Below are positions 17,757-29,925 of a DNA stretch of 64,000 bases, piece by piece. A program made the translations under genes and the position numbers. Position 1 is the first letter of the stretch; every line of letters begins with the position of its first letter. The DNA comes from Herbaspirillum sp. Sphag64 (GTDB taxonomy: Bacteria; Pseudomonadota; Gammaproteobacteria; Burkholderiales; Burkholderiaceae_D): positions 62,001-126,000 of the forward strand of contig NZ_JACHYE010000001.1 in the NCBI RefSeq assembly GCF_014192645.1. The letters are read 5' to 3'. Under the pieces are notes generated by a model, which was given only the letters and a program-made list of their open reading frames with translations, was not told the DNA's origin and did no database searches.

Positions 17757-20700
17757 ATGCCAATGCATCATGTCAGCATGCGCAACAACATCGGCCGCCA
17801 CCAATACAAGAATGACCGGAGTGACCTGCCACATCATCAGCAGGAAAGACTAGACATGCTCGCGGAGCTACAGTCGAAGAATGTGGCCCAAAAGTGTCAT
17901 CCCTTGGCAATGATGTATTTGGCAGCTTTAATGCTGCCCTATGTCCAGATGGTCAGCAATAGTCCCCGGAGGTTCGAGCACAGATATGACGAGCGGCGAG
18001 GTGCATCCCATCATGCATGTTCCCGCCCGGACGATACCGCTTGGTCACGCGCAGTTGCTCCTCGAGAGTGCCTGGAGATGCTACCCAGAGAAATGAGCAA
18101 ACGACTGATCGCCGCCCGAACCTTACCAGCTCCCTGTACCTCGTTTAAAAACTCCTGGTTGTCGCTCGCCTGCGCAACCGCGATGCCCCTGCCAACCGAT
18201 GGCGTAGCATGGGACAACGACAATGAGAGCGTGACACTGAGCACCGATGAATCCAAAAATCTTGTTATCTCGCTCTTGAAGCTGGCACTGGTGAAAAATG
18301 GAGAAATCAATCCGGAGCAGGCTGAAAGATTGGAATTTGAATGGCGCCTGCGCACCGCGACTGAACCTATCAAATTGAGCATAACAGAAGAAGAAGACTC
18401 ACGGAGTAAACGTATTTCATTTGCCAATCATGAAAAGAATGTTGCGGCGCATATTGGCGAGCACTGCAGTTTTGAAGAAGAAATCATTCTTGATCTTGAA
18501 GGCAAGGACAAGGGAAAGATACTCCTGTTTCATGCACAGGTTGCCGAGAATCCATTTCGCCTGCTGTACGACTCCGGCACGAGTGAGCCATCCGCAAACC
18601 AGCGAAGGTTAGCGACCGGCCTGCAGTTCTTCACCGGTGTCGTGTCGATGGGATTCTCTACCCTGATTGGCAATGTACTGGCATCCTACCTCCGACTCAA
18701 ACACCACCGCGAAAATAACGACAAAATTTGTTCCAGCCGTCAGTCAAGGCTTGTCATTGCCCATCTTGGTTCTTCTCTTGATATGAGTGGCAAGTTATTT
18801 ACGTCCAGCCTTTCAAACGCCCCCGCACGATCCGCGCAGGCCGCCAGCAAGCCCTCCTTTTTTAGCTACAACAAGCAGACGCAGATACAACGTGAATTAA
18901 TAGTGACCGCCAGCTCCCCACTCTCCGGTAAACCTGCCCAAAAGGTCACTCTCAACCCCCAGGGCGACAATACGTTCGTCGTCGTTTCTCCCTCTGGCAC
19001 ACCCACCGACGGCGCGCCAGAGCATGTCATTTTTGACGCTGAAAAGAAAATCTGGCGTTATGCGGACGATAAACACGCCAAGCCACTAGAACTTTCCATC
19101 GAAGAAGGAAACGCCTTTATCCGCGTTAATGGCCAAACGGTTGAATTGGATATTCAACAGGGCAAACTTGTTGCGCGCCAAGATGAGGGAGGAAAGTTTA
19201 TGGAGGTCTACCAGAGTCCCCTGTCAAGGACATGGCATATGGCCCCCGCCGTCGATTCTTTGCTGTTAAAACGCCTGCACCATCTCTTGCAGCAACTCCA
19301 GGTGATGCCTGATCGCCTGAACCAGTATCGGGAAATCATGAACCATAACTCGGCTGCCTATGGTATGGGCACACTATATGAAGCAAGGCTATTACACAGC
19401 GACCCATCCAAAACCCAACCCCTTTACCTACTGGTAGAAATCCTGGGATACCTGCTACCGGTCAGAAGAAAAATGATTCCAGGACAGGGTATTCGCTACG
19501 ACCTGTTCGACTTGAAGCTGCCAAGAAAGCGAAAACCGACCATCGTCTGGAATGGAAAATCCTGGACCGTTGAACGGATCAGTTCGACCAAGATCTCTGA
19601 AAAGCTGAAGTCCAGTATCACAGCAGACATGTTCGATGACACTGCACGCTCCTCTCGATTATCCGCTGCTGACCAACAAGGAATACGATGGACCCATGAC
19701 CATCGCGGCTACCTGAAGGTCAAAGGAAAGTTCGTTGAAGTCCATCGCGGAGAAGAGACGCTACTCGGTCGACCTAACGGTATACAGATCGTTGTGCGTT
19801 ATCAGGATGCTCAATTTGATCTTGCACCGCCAAAGAAGCTGAGTTTACCCAGAGTGCTCAGCGAACAGGGCAAGCAGGCTGGCCGACAGGTGGCACAGGA
19901 AAGACACGTTATCGAACGTCTCACCAAATCTGATTTCCAGCAACCGATAAAACAGGGCATTTACATCACAGATGCCGGTGCCAAGATACTTTCTGATACC
20001 GATGCCGGGCTCATATACCAAGACCACTTGGCAACGGACGAACTTGTCATCACCGCAAGCGATGTCGTCACACTGACGGATATTTATGCATTCGTTGAAT
20101 CGGCAAGCAAGAGCAAGATCAACAGCGATAAACTACGTGTCGAGCAAATCGCTTCCGCGTCCTTGCAAACCAGACGCTTCAAAATTTCCTACGATGGTAC
20201 CGAACTGGTCTTGGATGCAGGCATCAATCCGCGCAGTATGCGACTTCTTGATGCAACGGCGAGTGCCCGAGCGTTGACGAAGTACGAAAATAGTCGCTCC
20301 AGCAATAACATTCCCAATATCATGACGCTCAGAAGAGGAATGGATATACGCTCCCCTGATCACGACAGGTACATTGCCATCTCCAGACGTATTCAGGAAG
20401 GTGCCAGCAGCATCGACAGCCTGCTTGCCGATCGACAGGAAAAGGGCGCGCAGGGAAAGGCATTGGTCCTCGGCGAGAGCGACTTTATCGCGCACTGTTC
20501 GCTGGACACATTTGTTTATTGTCCCTTTGAACTCATCTACCAAGGGTTAAAAGACCACTTCATTCCTCTCAGCAAGAAATATCCGGATGCGATCATCGCT
20601 CCTGGCTCCCTCTATATTTCATCTCACATTCCTGATCGTGTGCGTGACAATTGCAAAATTTACCGTTTGGGAGATACGACCAAATCGATCAATACTGCCA

Positions 20701-21329
20701 TCAGTTTCTCGACAAAAATTGCGCCTGTATTCAGCGGCGGCAAGTTGATCACGATTGGCAGAAAAGGGGATTATATGAGCCGCTCCGTCAGCGCCGAGAA
20801 CACGGTAATGACCGATCTGGGACTCTCGATCGCCTCCGATACCGTACTCTCGGCTGCCGATACCGGAAGGATTCATCCAGAAAGCATCTTTACAGGAAAA
20901 ACCCGTCTACCTGACGAAACCAAGGCGCTCAAAACCCTGTTCGCCAACGATCTCACCGACAAAGCCGTGCGCAACATTCATAGTCTGCACAACAATGAAT
21001 TCATGGTCGACGGCGTGAAATTTCTGCTAGTCATCGGGAACGAAACAGCCATCCATCCTGCCCCTAATCAAATGTCCCATTTGCGCCGTATCGCCTTGTC
21101 CTCCATGCATGCGCCTACCTCAGTCACACACGGTAACCGCTATGACTACCTGCTCCATATCTCCGCATCGCATTGGCTTGATGACATCATGCTATCAACC
21201 AGCGCCAACTATGTGCGTGCCGATGCTAGTGAAGAGAGTGTTTTCATTTCCGAAACCAGCGAACGAACATGCCACATCACTGACTGGCCGGAGCAACATA
21301 TGCTGGTCTATGACTTTCTGCCTACCTGA
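17757..21329 (+). CDS. Large protein of unknown function, 1190 residues, possible degenerate nitrilase-like C-terminus
   Basis: I do not recognise this protein. No signal peptide is seen. Visible parts: a polar His/Arg-rich start, a hydrophobic stretch at about 49-66, a second glycine-containing one at about 285-312 (TGLQFFTGVVSMGFSTLIG), two related beta-rich units near 430-485 (WRYADD, FIRVNGQTVELD) and 640-680 (RWTHDH, LKVKGKFVEV), then a C-terminal part from about 900. That part resembles carbon-nitrogen hydrolases: ALVLGES, IIAPGSLY, KIAPVFSGGK, GRKGDY, FMVDGVKFLLVIGNE. The Glu (907) and Lys (1003) appear present, but the catalytic Cys position is Gly1094. ATG 17757 is preferred over 17751 because GGAG ends seven bases before it. 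A host-interaction or toxin role is possible but unproven. Confidence 0.8.
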   Translation: MPMHHVSMRNNIGRHQYKNDRSDLPHHQQERLDMLAELQSKNVAQKCHPLAMMYLAALMLPYVQMVSNSPRRFEHRYDERRGASHHACSRPDDTAWSRAVAPRECLEMLPREMSKRLIAARTLPAPCTSFKNSWLSLACATAMPLPTDGVAWDNDNESVTLSTDESKNLVISLLKLALVKNGEINPEQAERLEFEWRLRTATEPIKLSITEEEDSRSKRISFANHEKNVAAHIGEHCSFEEEIILDLEGKDKGKILLFHAQVAENPFRLLYDSGTSEPSANQRRLATGLQFFTGVVSMGFSTLIGNVLASYLRLKHHRENNDKICSSRQSRLVIAHLGSSLDMSGKLFTSSLSNAPARSAQAASKPSFFSYNKQTQIQRELIVTASSPLSGKPAQKVTLNPQGDNTFVVVSPSGTPTDGAPEHVIFDAEKKIWRYADDKHAKPLELSIEEGNAFIRVNGQTVELDIQQGKLVARQDEGGKFMEVYQSPLSRTWHMAPAVDSLLLKRLHHLLQQLQVMPDRLNQYREIMNHNSAAYGMGTLYEARLLHSDPSKTQPLYLLVEILGYLLPVRRKMIPGQGIRYDLFDLKLPRKRKPTIVWNGKSWTVERISSTKISEKLKSSITADMFDDTARSSRLSAADQQGIRWTHDHRGYLKVKGKFVEVHRGEETLLGRPNGIQIVVRYQDAQFDLAPPKKLSLPRVLSEQGKQAGRQVAQERHVIERLTKSDFQQPIKQGIYITDAGAKILSDTDAGLIYQDHLATDELVITASDVVTLTDIYAFVESASKSKINSDKLRVEQIASASLQTRRFKISYDGTELVLDAGINPRSMRLLDATASARALTKYENSRSSNNIPNIMTLRRGMDIRSPDHDRYIAISRRIQEGASSIDSLLADRQEKGAQGKALVLGESDFIAHCSLDTFVYCPFELIYQGLKDHFIPLSKKYPDAIIAPGSLYISSHIPDRVRDNCKIYRLGDTTKSINTAISFSTKIAPVFSGGKLITIGRKGDYMSRSVSAENTVMTDLGLSIASDTVLSAADTGRIHPESIFTGKTRLPDETKALKTLFANDLTDKAVRNIHSLHNNEFMVDGVKFLLVIGNETAIHPAPNQMSHLRRIALSSMHAPTSVTHGNRYDYLLHISASHWLDDIMLSTSANYVRADASEESVFISETSERTCHITDWPEQHMLVYDFLPT

Positions 21330-21353
21330 ACTCGATTGATCTGAACAAGGCGT

Positions 21354-21390
21354 AAAAACGCTCCATGCCGTCACCAGCAGGAGCGTTTTT
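21354..21390. terminator. Bidirectional terminator between the large unknown gene and purL
   Basis: Arms AAAAACGCTCC and GGAGCGTTTTT with a 15-base loop, placed between two convergent genes, so it can serve both. The stem is identical to that at 17370-17406. Confidence 0.9.
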
Positions 21391-21417
21391 GCATGCTGTC
21401 AAACAGGCCTGTCTTTC

Positions 21418-25437
<4,020 letters not shown>

Positions 25438-25623
25438 GGCAGAAGTCAAGGATGGCGGTGAAAAATCGGGGCGTTTCATCGGGTCATTTCATGCCATGGC
25501 TGCGGGAAACAAACTGCAGAAACCGGGGCTGGCACGAAAACCGGCATTATACCCTGAGCGCCCTGTTCCGGCCCAGCGAAACCGCCATCCGGGCGGCGGC
25601 GCAGATACGCCGCCCACCTCCCG

Positions 25624-26700
25624 CTAGAAATCCTTGAGCACAATCTTGCCAACCGCGCGCCCGGCCTCCAGTTCAGCATGGGCACTCCGCAGATTGGCAG
25701 CGTTGATCGGTGACAACAACTTGTTCAGTGTAGTGCGAATCTCGCCCTGATCCACCAGTTGCGCTACCGCATCCAGTAACTTGCCCTGTTCATCCATGTC
25801 AGCGGTCTGGAACATGGACCGGGTGAACATGAATTCCCAGACAAAACCGGCACTTTTTGCTTTCAGGAGAGAAACATCGAGTGGTGCTGCATTTTCGACA
25901 ATGGTCGCGATACTGCCCTGCGGCCGCACCACCTGCGCTGCGGTCGGGAAGTGGCGGTCGGTATCGTTGAGGATCAGCACGTAATCCACCTCGGCATGAC
26001 CTAACGCAGCCAGTTGCGCCGGGATGTCGCCAAAGTGATCAATTACTGCATGCGCACCAAGCTCTTGCACCCACTGACGCGATTCAGGACGGGAAGCCGT
26101 AGCAATCACGTGCAGTGAAGTCAGCCGCGCTGCCAGCTGAATCGCAATCGAGCCCACCCCACCGGCGCCACCGATCATCAAGATGCTGCGCTGGCGCTGA
26201 CCAGCCAACAGCTGTGCCTGCCGCGGCACATGCAGGCGCTCAAACAGGGCTTCCCAGGCGGTAATGGCGGTCAGCGGCAAAGCGGCAGCCTGTTCCAGAC
26301 TGAGACTTGCCGGGGCATGGCCGACAATCCGCTCATCCACCAGTTGATACTCACTATTGCTGCCGGGGCGAGTGATATCACCGGCGTAATACACCCGGTC
26401 GCCCGGCTTGAAACCGGTGACCTCCGGTCCCACTGCCTCGACCACCCCAGCGGCATCCCAACCGAGCACACGTGGTGAGTCTTCCAGCTTGTCCTTGGGG
26501 GCGCGGACCTTGACGTCTACCGGATTAACGGCGATTGCCTTGACGGCGACCAGCAAGTCTCGGCCTTGCGGCTCCGGGCGCGGCAGGGTGACGTCGATCA
26601 ACGACTCCGGGTGATCAATCGGCAGGTAGCGGTGCAGTGCAACTGCCTTCATGGTGCTGTTTGTCGTATTGTCTGTCGTGTTTGCTGTCGTGCTACTCAT
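25624..26700 (-). CDS. Zinc-type alcohol dehydrogenase-like / quinone oxidoreductase
   Basis: MDR-superfamily oxidoreductase of 358 residues. Seen: MKAVALHRYLP after a leader, GWDAAGVVEAVG, GDRVYYAGD, and the NADPH Rossmann loop IGGAGGVGSIAIQLA. The catalytic-zinc ligands of true alcohol dehydrogenases are not evident, so a quinone or enone reductase role is likely. The first 16 residues are a Thr/Asn/Ser repeat (MSSTTANTTDNTTNST). The long start is supported by AAGGA nine bases upstream; the shorter ATG at 26652 has none. It is divergent from a LysR gene across a 25-base palindrome, suggesting direct control. Confidence 0.88.
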   Translation of the reverse strand: MSSTTANTTDNTTNSTMKAVALHRYLPIDHPESLIDVTLPRPEPQGRDLLVAVKAIAVNPVDVKVRAPKDKLEDSPRVLGWDAAGVVEAVGPEVTGFKPGDRVYYAGDITRPGSNSEYQLVDERIVGHAPASLSLEQAAALPLTAITAWEALFERLHVPRQAQLLAGQRQRSILMIGGAGGVGSIAIQLAARLTSLHVIATASRPESRQWVQELGAHAVIDHFGDIPAQLAALGHAEVDYVLILNDTDRHFPTAAQVVRPQGSIATIVENAAPLDVSLLKAKSAGFVWEFMFTRSMFQTADMDEQGKLLDAVAQLVDQGEIRTTLNKLLSPINAANLRSAHAELEAGRAVGKIVLKDF

Positions 26701-26781
26701 GATGCTTCATCCTTATCCAAGACCTGGGACATCCAGGCATGCACACAGTATGAAACGATCGCCAAATCAGATAAATAGCGT

Positions 26782-26806
26782 TAAATTTGAATTACTTACA
26801 AATTTA
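26782..26806. promoter_or_regulatory. Palindromic operator in the divergent LysR/reductase gap
   Basis: Perfect arms TAAATTTG and CAAATTTA with a 9-base spacer sit in the 133-base gap between the divergent genes. Spacing and symmetry fit a LysR binding site. Only the sequence pattern supports this. Confidence 0.55.
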
Positions 26807-26833
26807 ATTTGAAAATACCTTTCACTATTTCTC

Positions 26834-27751
26834 ATGCTGGCAACCAACGACCTGCAACTCCTGATTCACACTGCGGACAGCGGCAGCCTGTCACAGGCAG
26901 CACGCTTGCTCGGCATCCTGCCGGCCACCGCCAGCGCCAGCCTCAAGCGGATTGAACAGCGGCTCAACACACGCCTGTTCGCCCGCTCGACGCGCAGCAT
27001 GCGACTGACTGCGGACGGTGAAATTTTTCTGGCTTACTGTCGTGATGCACTGGCTTTGCTGACCGAGGGCGAGCACCTGCTCAGCAGCAGCAAAGCAGCC
27101 ATTGGCGGCCATTTGAGGCTATCGATGCCGTCCGACATAGGACGTAATGTCCTGGTGCCCTGGCTGAACGAGTTTCAGGATGAATATCGCGATGTGCGCC
27201 TGACGCTGCAATTCTCAGACCGCATTGCAGACCTCTTTCGGGATGCCATCGACGTCGCTATCCGCTCGGGGCCGCTGGAGGACTCGTCACTGGTATCCCA
27301 ACAATTAGCCATCGGCCGCCGGGTGCTGGTAGCAGCGCCCTCCTACCTCGACAAGCGTGGCACACCGCAGTCGCCGGCCGATCTGCGTGCGCATAACTGC
27401 CTGCTCTTTTACCTCAAGCAGGGCTTATTCAATCAGTGGCGATTTTTCGATGGCCGTCAGCATCAGGACATCAAGGTACAAGGCGACCGCATGACCGACG
27501 ATGCCGCCATCGCCCGTGAATGGGCTGTCGCTGCCAAAGGTATTGCCTACAAATCCTGGATCGACGTCCGCAGCGATGTGCGTGCAGGCCGATTGATTAC
27601 CGTTCTCGACAGTTACACGCAAGAGCCGATCCCGCTCAATGCCGTCTACCCCCACCGCAACAGCGCATCGCCAACGGTGCGGGCGCTACTCAAATACTTG
27701 CGGCAGCGTTTCGATCAGCTACACGGTGCGGATGAAACGGTTACAGGCTGA
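26834..27751 (+). CDS. LysR-family transcriptional regulator
   Basis: Regulator of 305 residues. The N-terminal helix-turn-helix reads DSGSLSQAARLLGILPATASASLKRIE, and RLFARSTRSMRLTADGE continues the wing, as in the CrgA/DmlR-like subgroup. The effector-binding domain spans about 90-295. It is divergent from the quinone reductase, the arrangement expected for a regulator of that gene, with a palindrome between them. Inducer unknown. Confidence 0.88.
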   Translation: MLATNDLQLLIHTADSGSLSQAARLLGILPATASASLKRIEQRLNTRLFARSTRSMRLTADGEIFLAYCRDALALLTEGEHLLSSSKAAIGGHLRLSMPSDIGRNVLVPWLNEFQDEYRDVRLTLQFSDRIADLFRDAIDVAIRSGPLEDSSLVSQQLAIGRRVLVAAPSYLDKRGTPQSPADLRAHNCLLFYLKQGLFNQWRFFDGRQHQDIKVQGDRMTDDAAIAREWAVAAKGIAYKSWIDVRSDVRAGRLITVLDSYTQEPIPLNAVYPHRNSASPTVRALLKYLRQRFDQLHGADETVTG

Positions 27752-27775
27752 TGCCGCATCTCACCACCAAACAAC

Positions 27776-27812
27776 AAGGCCCACAGCGCGAGGCACTCTC
27801 GCTGTGGGCCTT
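27776..27812. terminator. Strong hairpin between convergent LysR and BON genes
   Basis: Perfect 13-base arms starting AAGGCCCACAGCG and ending CGCTGTGGGCCTT, loop 11 bases. It lies between two converging genes and probably ends transcription in both directions, although no long T-run follows. Confidence 0.7.
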
Positions 27813-27852
27813 GCACAACACGCGATGAGCGTCAGACGGCCGGATGGTCCTG

Positions 27853-28164
27853 CTATTTGACAATCAGGCTGTTTTTGACACCCTTGACCCCCTCAACAGT
27901 ACGGGCCACTTCTGCCGCCCTGAGCGCCATCGAACTGGAGCCCACGAAACCACTGAGTTGCACGACTCCCTTGAAGGTAGTCACGCTGATTTCGAGCGAC
28001 TTCAGCGTCGGCTCCTGGAAAATCGCCGTCTTGACCTTGGTCGTCACCACGGTGTCGTCGATGATCTGACCGGTACTCGGTTGTTGCGGAGTATCAGCGC
28101 AACCAGCGAGAAACAGCACAACCATGGCCAGGAAGAATGCGGCAAAACGTTTGGAAAATGTCAT
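27853..28164 (-). CDS. BON-domain lipoprotein
   Basis: Small envelope protein of 103 residues. The N-terminus has a lipoprotein signal with lipobox LAGC (Cys about residue 22), so it should be anchored in the periplasm or outer membrane. One BON domain follows, about residues 34-102, with VTTKVKTAIF, VTTFKGVVQLSGFV and VEGVKGVKNSL. BON domains bind membranes or surfaces and occur in osmotically induced proteins such as OsmY. Single gene with no obvious partner. Confidence 0.9.
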   Translation of the reverse strand: MTFSKRFAAFFLAMVVLFLAGCADTPQQPSTGQIIDDTVVTTKVKTAIFQEPTLKSLEISVTTFKGVVQLSGFVGSSSMALRAAEVARTVEGVKGVKNSLIVK

Positions 28165-28479
28165 AAAGTCACCTTTTCATAGGACGAGGGGTTAGTTAAT
28201 CATACGCAATCGGATCGCGCTTGCTCGTGCTGTACATCCGATGGATTGCCAAGCTAAGAACAGATTCTGCACGCGAGGTTCCCGCCAGCAAAGATTGCCA
28301 TGATTTCAGAATCCCTGCGTTACAAGAATATCTGCGCCGCATTATTGCACCCTGTACTTGGAAAAAAAACCCGGATCGTCGCTCTCAACCCATGTTGATT
28401 TGGTATCATTCAGGCCGCATAACAGCGGCCCGGCGCCGTGATAACGCACCGGCCGGCTTTCATTTAATGACGATACATA
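28165..28479. other. Non-coding gap before dadA
   Basis: About 315 bases with divergent genes on each side. It should contain the leftward BON promoter and the rightward dadA promoter. Apart from GC-rich inverted bits near 28410-28455 I see no definite element. Confidence 0.4.
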
Positions 28480-29748
28480 GTGACGCACAATAAAACACTA
28501 AAACAGATTGCCATTGTCGGCGGCGGACTGTCGGGGGTCTCAACCGCCTATTTCCTGGCCCGTGCCGGTTACGAGGTCAGCGTACTGGAGCGACGCGCCA
28601 ACGTGGCCGAAGAAGCCACCTTTGGCAACTCCGGGCTGCTCGCGCCCTGTGCCGTGCAGCCGTTGGTGCTGCCCGGCATCATCAAGTCGGCGTTCTCCAA
28701 TCTGCTCCATAACGAGCCACCGATACTGGTTAAATCCGGGTTCAGCCCACGCAGCTTGCGCTGGGCGCGCAAATCACAACGCGCCGTAGAAGACAGCTTC
28801 GCCAGCAACAAGCAGAACCTGACCCGCTTATCCGCCTACGGCCAGATGCTCACGCATCACCTGCAGGAACACTACGCGCTGGAGCAGGAAAACAGCGTCG
28901 GCCTGCTCCATCTGTTCCGCCAACAGGCGGATGCGGCGCGCTGCGCGTCGATTCAGGACGAGTTGCAACAGTTCGAATTACCCCGCAAACAGATCGATCC
29001 CAAAGAAATTGTCCGCATTGAACCCGCCTTCCAGTCGCCCACACCACTGGTAGACGCTATGTACTACCCGCGTGACAGCGCCGGCAATTGCGTGTTGTTC
29101 GTCAAGCAATTGCGCGCCATTGCGCAGTCAATCGGCGTGCAGTTCCATTTTTCAGAGACAGTCACTGCGCTGCGCCCCGAACTTGGCGGCCGCGTCGCCA
29201 TTGAGCTGGGCGAACAAAGTCTGACCGTTGACGGCGTCGTGCTCGCCGCAGGCATACAGAATCAAGCCTTGCTCAAGCCACTGGGTGTGACATTACCGCT
29301 GTGCGCCGTACAAAGCTACAACGCCATGGCACCGATCAAGAACCTCGACGAAGCCCCCAACACGGTCCTGTTTGACGAAACCTATAAGGTTGCTATCGCC
29401 CGCGTGGGTAACCGCATCCGGGTCTCCGGCCTGCTCGGTTTTGTCCCGGCCACTGAACAGCCTCACCCAAAAGCCATCGCTAGCCTGCTCAAGGTCGCTA
29501 ATGACTTTTATCCGAACGCGGCCAACTTCAATACTGCCAACTTCTGGGCCAGCACGGTCGCCTTACAGCCCAACGGCATGCCACTGGTCGGCGCCACCAC
29601 GCACGGCAACATCTACCTCAATACTGCACATGGTGCGCACGGCTGGGCAGCCGCCGTCGGCTCGGCCAAACTGCTGGCCGACGCCATCAGTGGCCGTGAA
29701 CCGGAGATTGACAGTACCGGGCTGCTCACCACTCAAGCCGGTGCCTGA
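28480..29748 (+). CDS. dadA: D-amino acid dehydrogenase
   Basis: Membrane-associated flavoprotein of 422 residues that oxidises D-amino acids to 2-oxo acids and passes electrons to the respiratory chain (family knowledge). Seen: FAD motif IAIVGGGLSGVSTAYFLA, the ERRANVAEEATFGNSG stretch typical of DadA, and a C-terminal NTAHGAHGWAAAVGSAKLLAD flavin contact. The start is a GTG without a clear ribosome site; a nearby alternative is not obvious. A neighbouring alanine racemase is absent, so it may serve general D-amino acid use. Other DAO-family deaminases are possible. Confidence 0.82.
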   Translation: MTHNKTLKQIAIVGGGLSGVSTAYFLARAGYEVSVLERRANVAEEATFGNSGLLAPCAVQPLVLPGIIKSAFSNLLHNEPPILVKSGFSPRSLRWARKSQRAVEDSFASNKQNLTRLSAYGQMLTHHLQEHYALEQENSVGLLHLFRQQADAARCASIQDELQQFELPRKQIDPKEIVRIEPAFQSPTPLVDAMYYPRDSAGNCVLFVKQLRAIAQSIGVQFHFSETVTALRPELGGRVAIELGEQSLTVDGVVLAAGIQNQALLKPLGVTLPLCAVQSYNAMAPIKNLDEAPNTVLFDETYKVAIARVGNRIRVSGLLGFVPATEQPHPKAIASLLKVANDFYPNAANFNTANFWASTVALQPNGMPLVGATTHGNIYLNTAHGAHGWAAAVGSAKLLADAISGREPEIDSTGLLTTQAGA

Positions 29749-29759
29749 GCAGATCCTCA

Positions 29760-29795
29760 CGCATGGCAAGTCTGATAATACAGATTTGCCATGCG
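29760..29795 (+). terminator. Hairpin downstream of dadA
   Basis: Arms CGCATGGCAA and TTGCCATGCG extended by a G-U pair and TCTG/CAGA give a 15-pair stem with a six-base loop, 12 bases after the dadA stop. No T-run follows. Confidence 0.6.
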
Positions 29796-29925
29796 CATAC
29801 GACCGTGCAGGATCAATGCAACTTGGCATAGAATAGATTCGACGGCAGGTCCTCTGCGCCAATCCCCTGCATTTTGTCCGATTCACACGATTCACCACGA
29901 TTAAACTCACCGGGCTGCGTGACCT

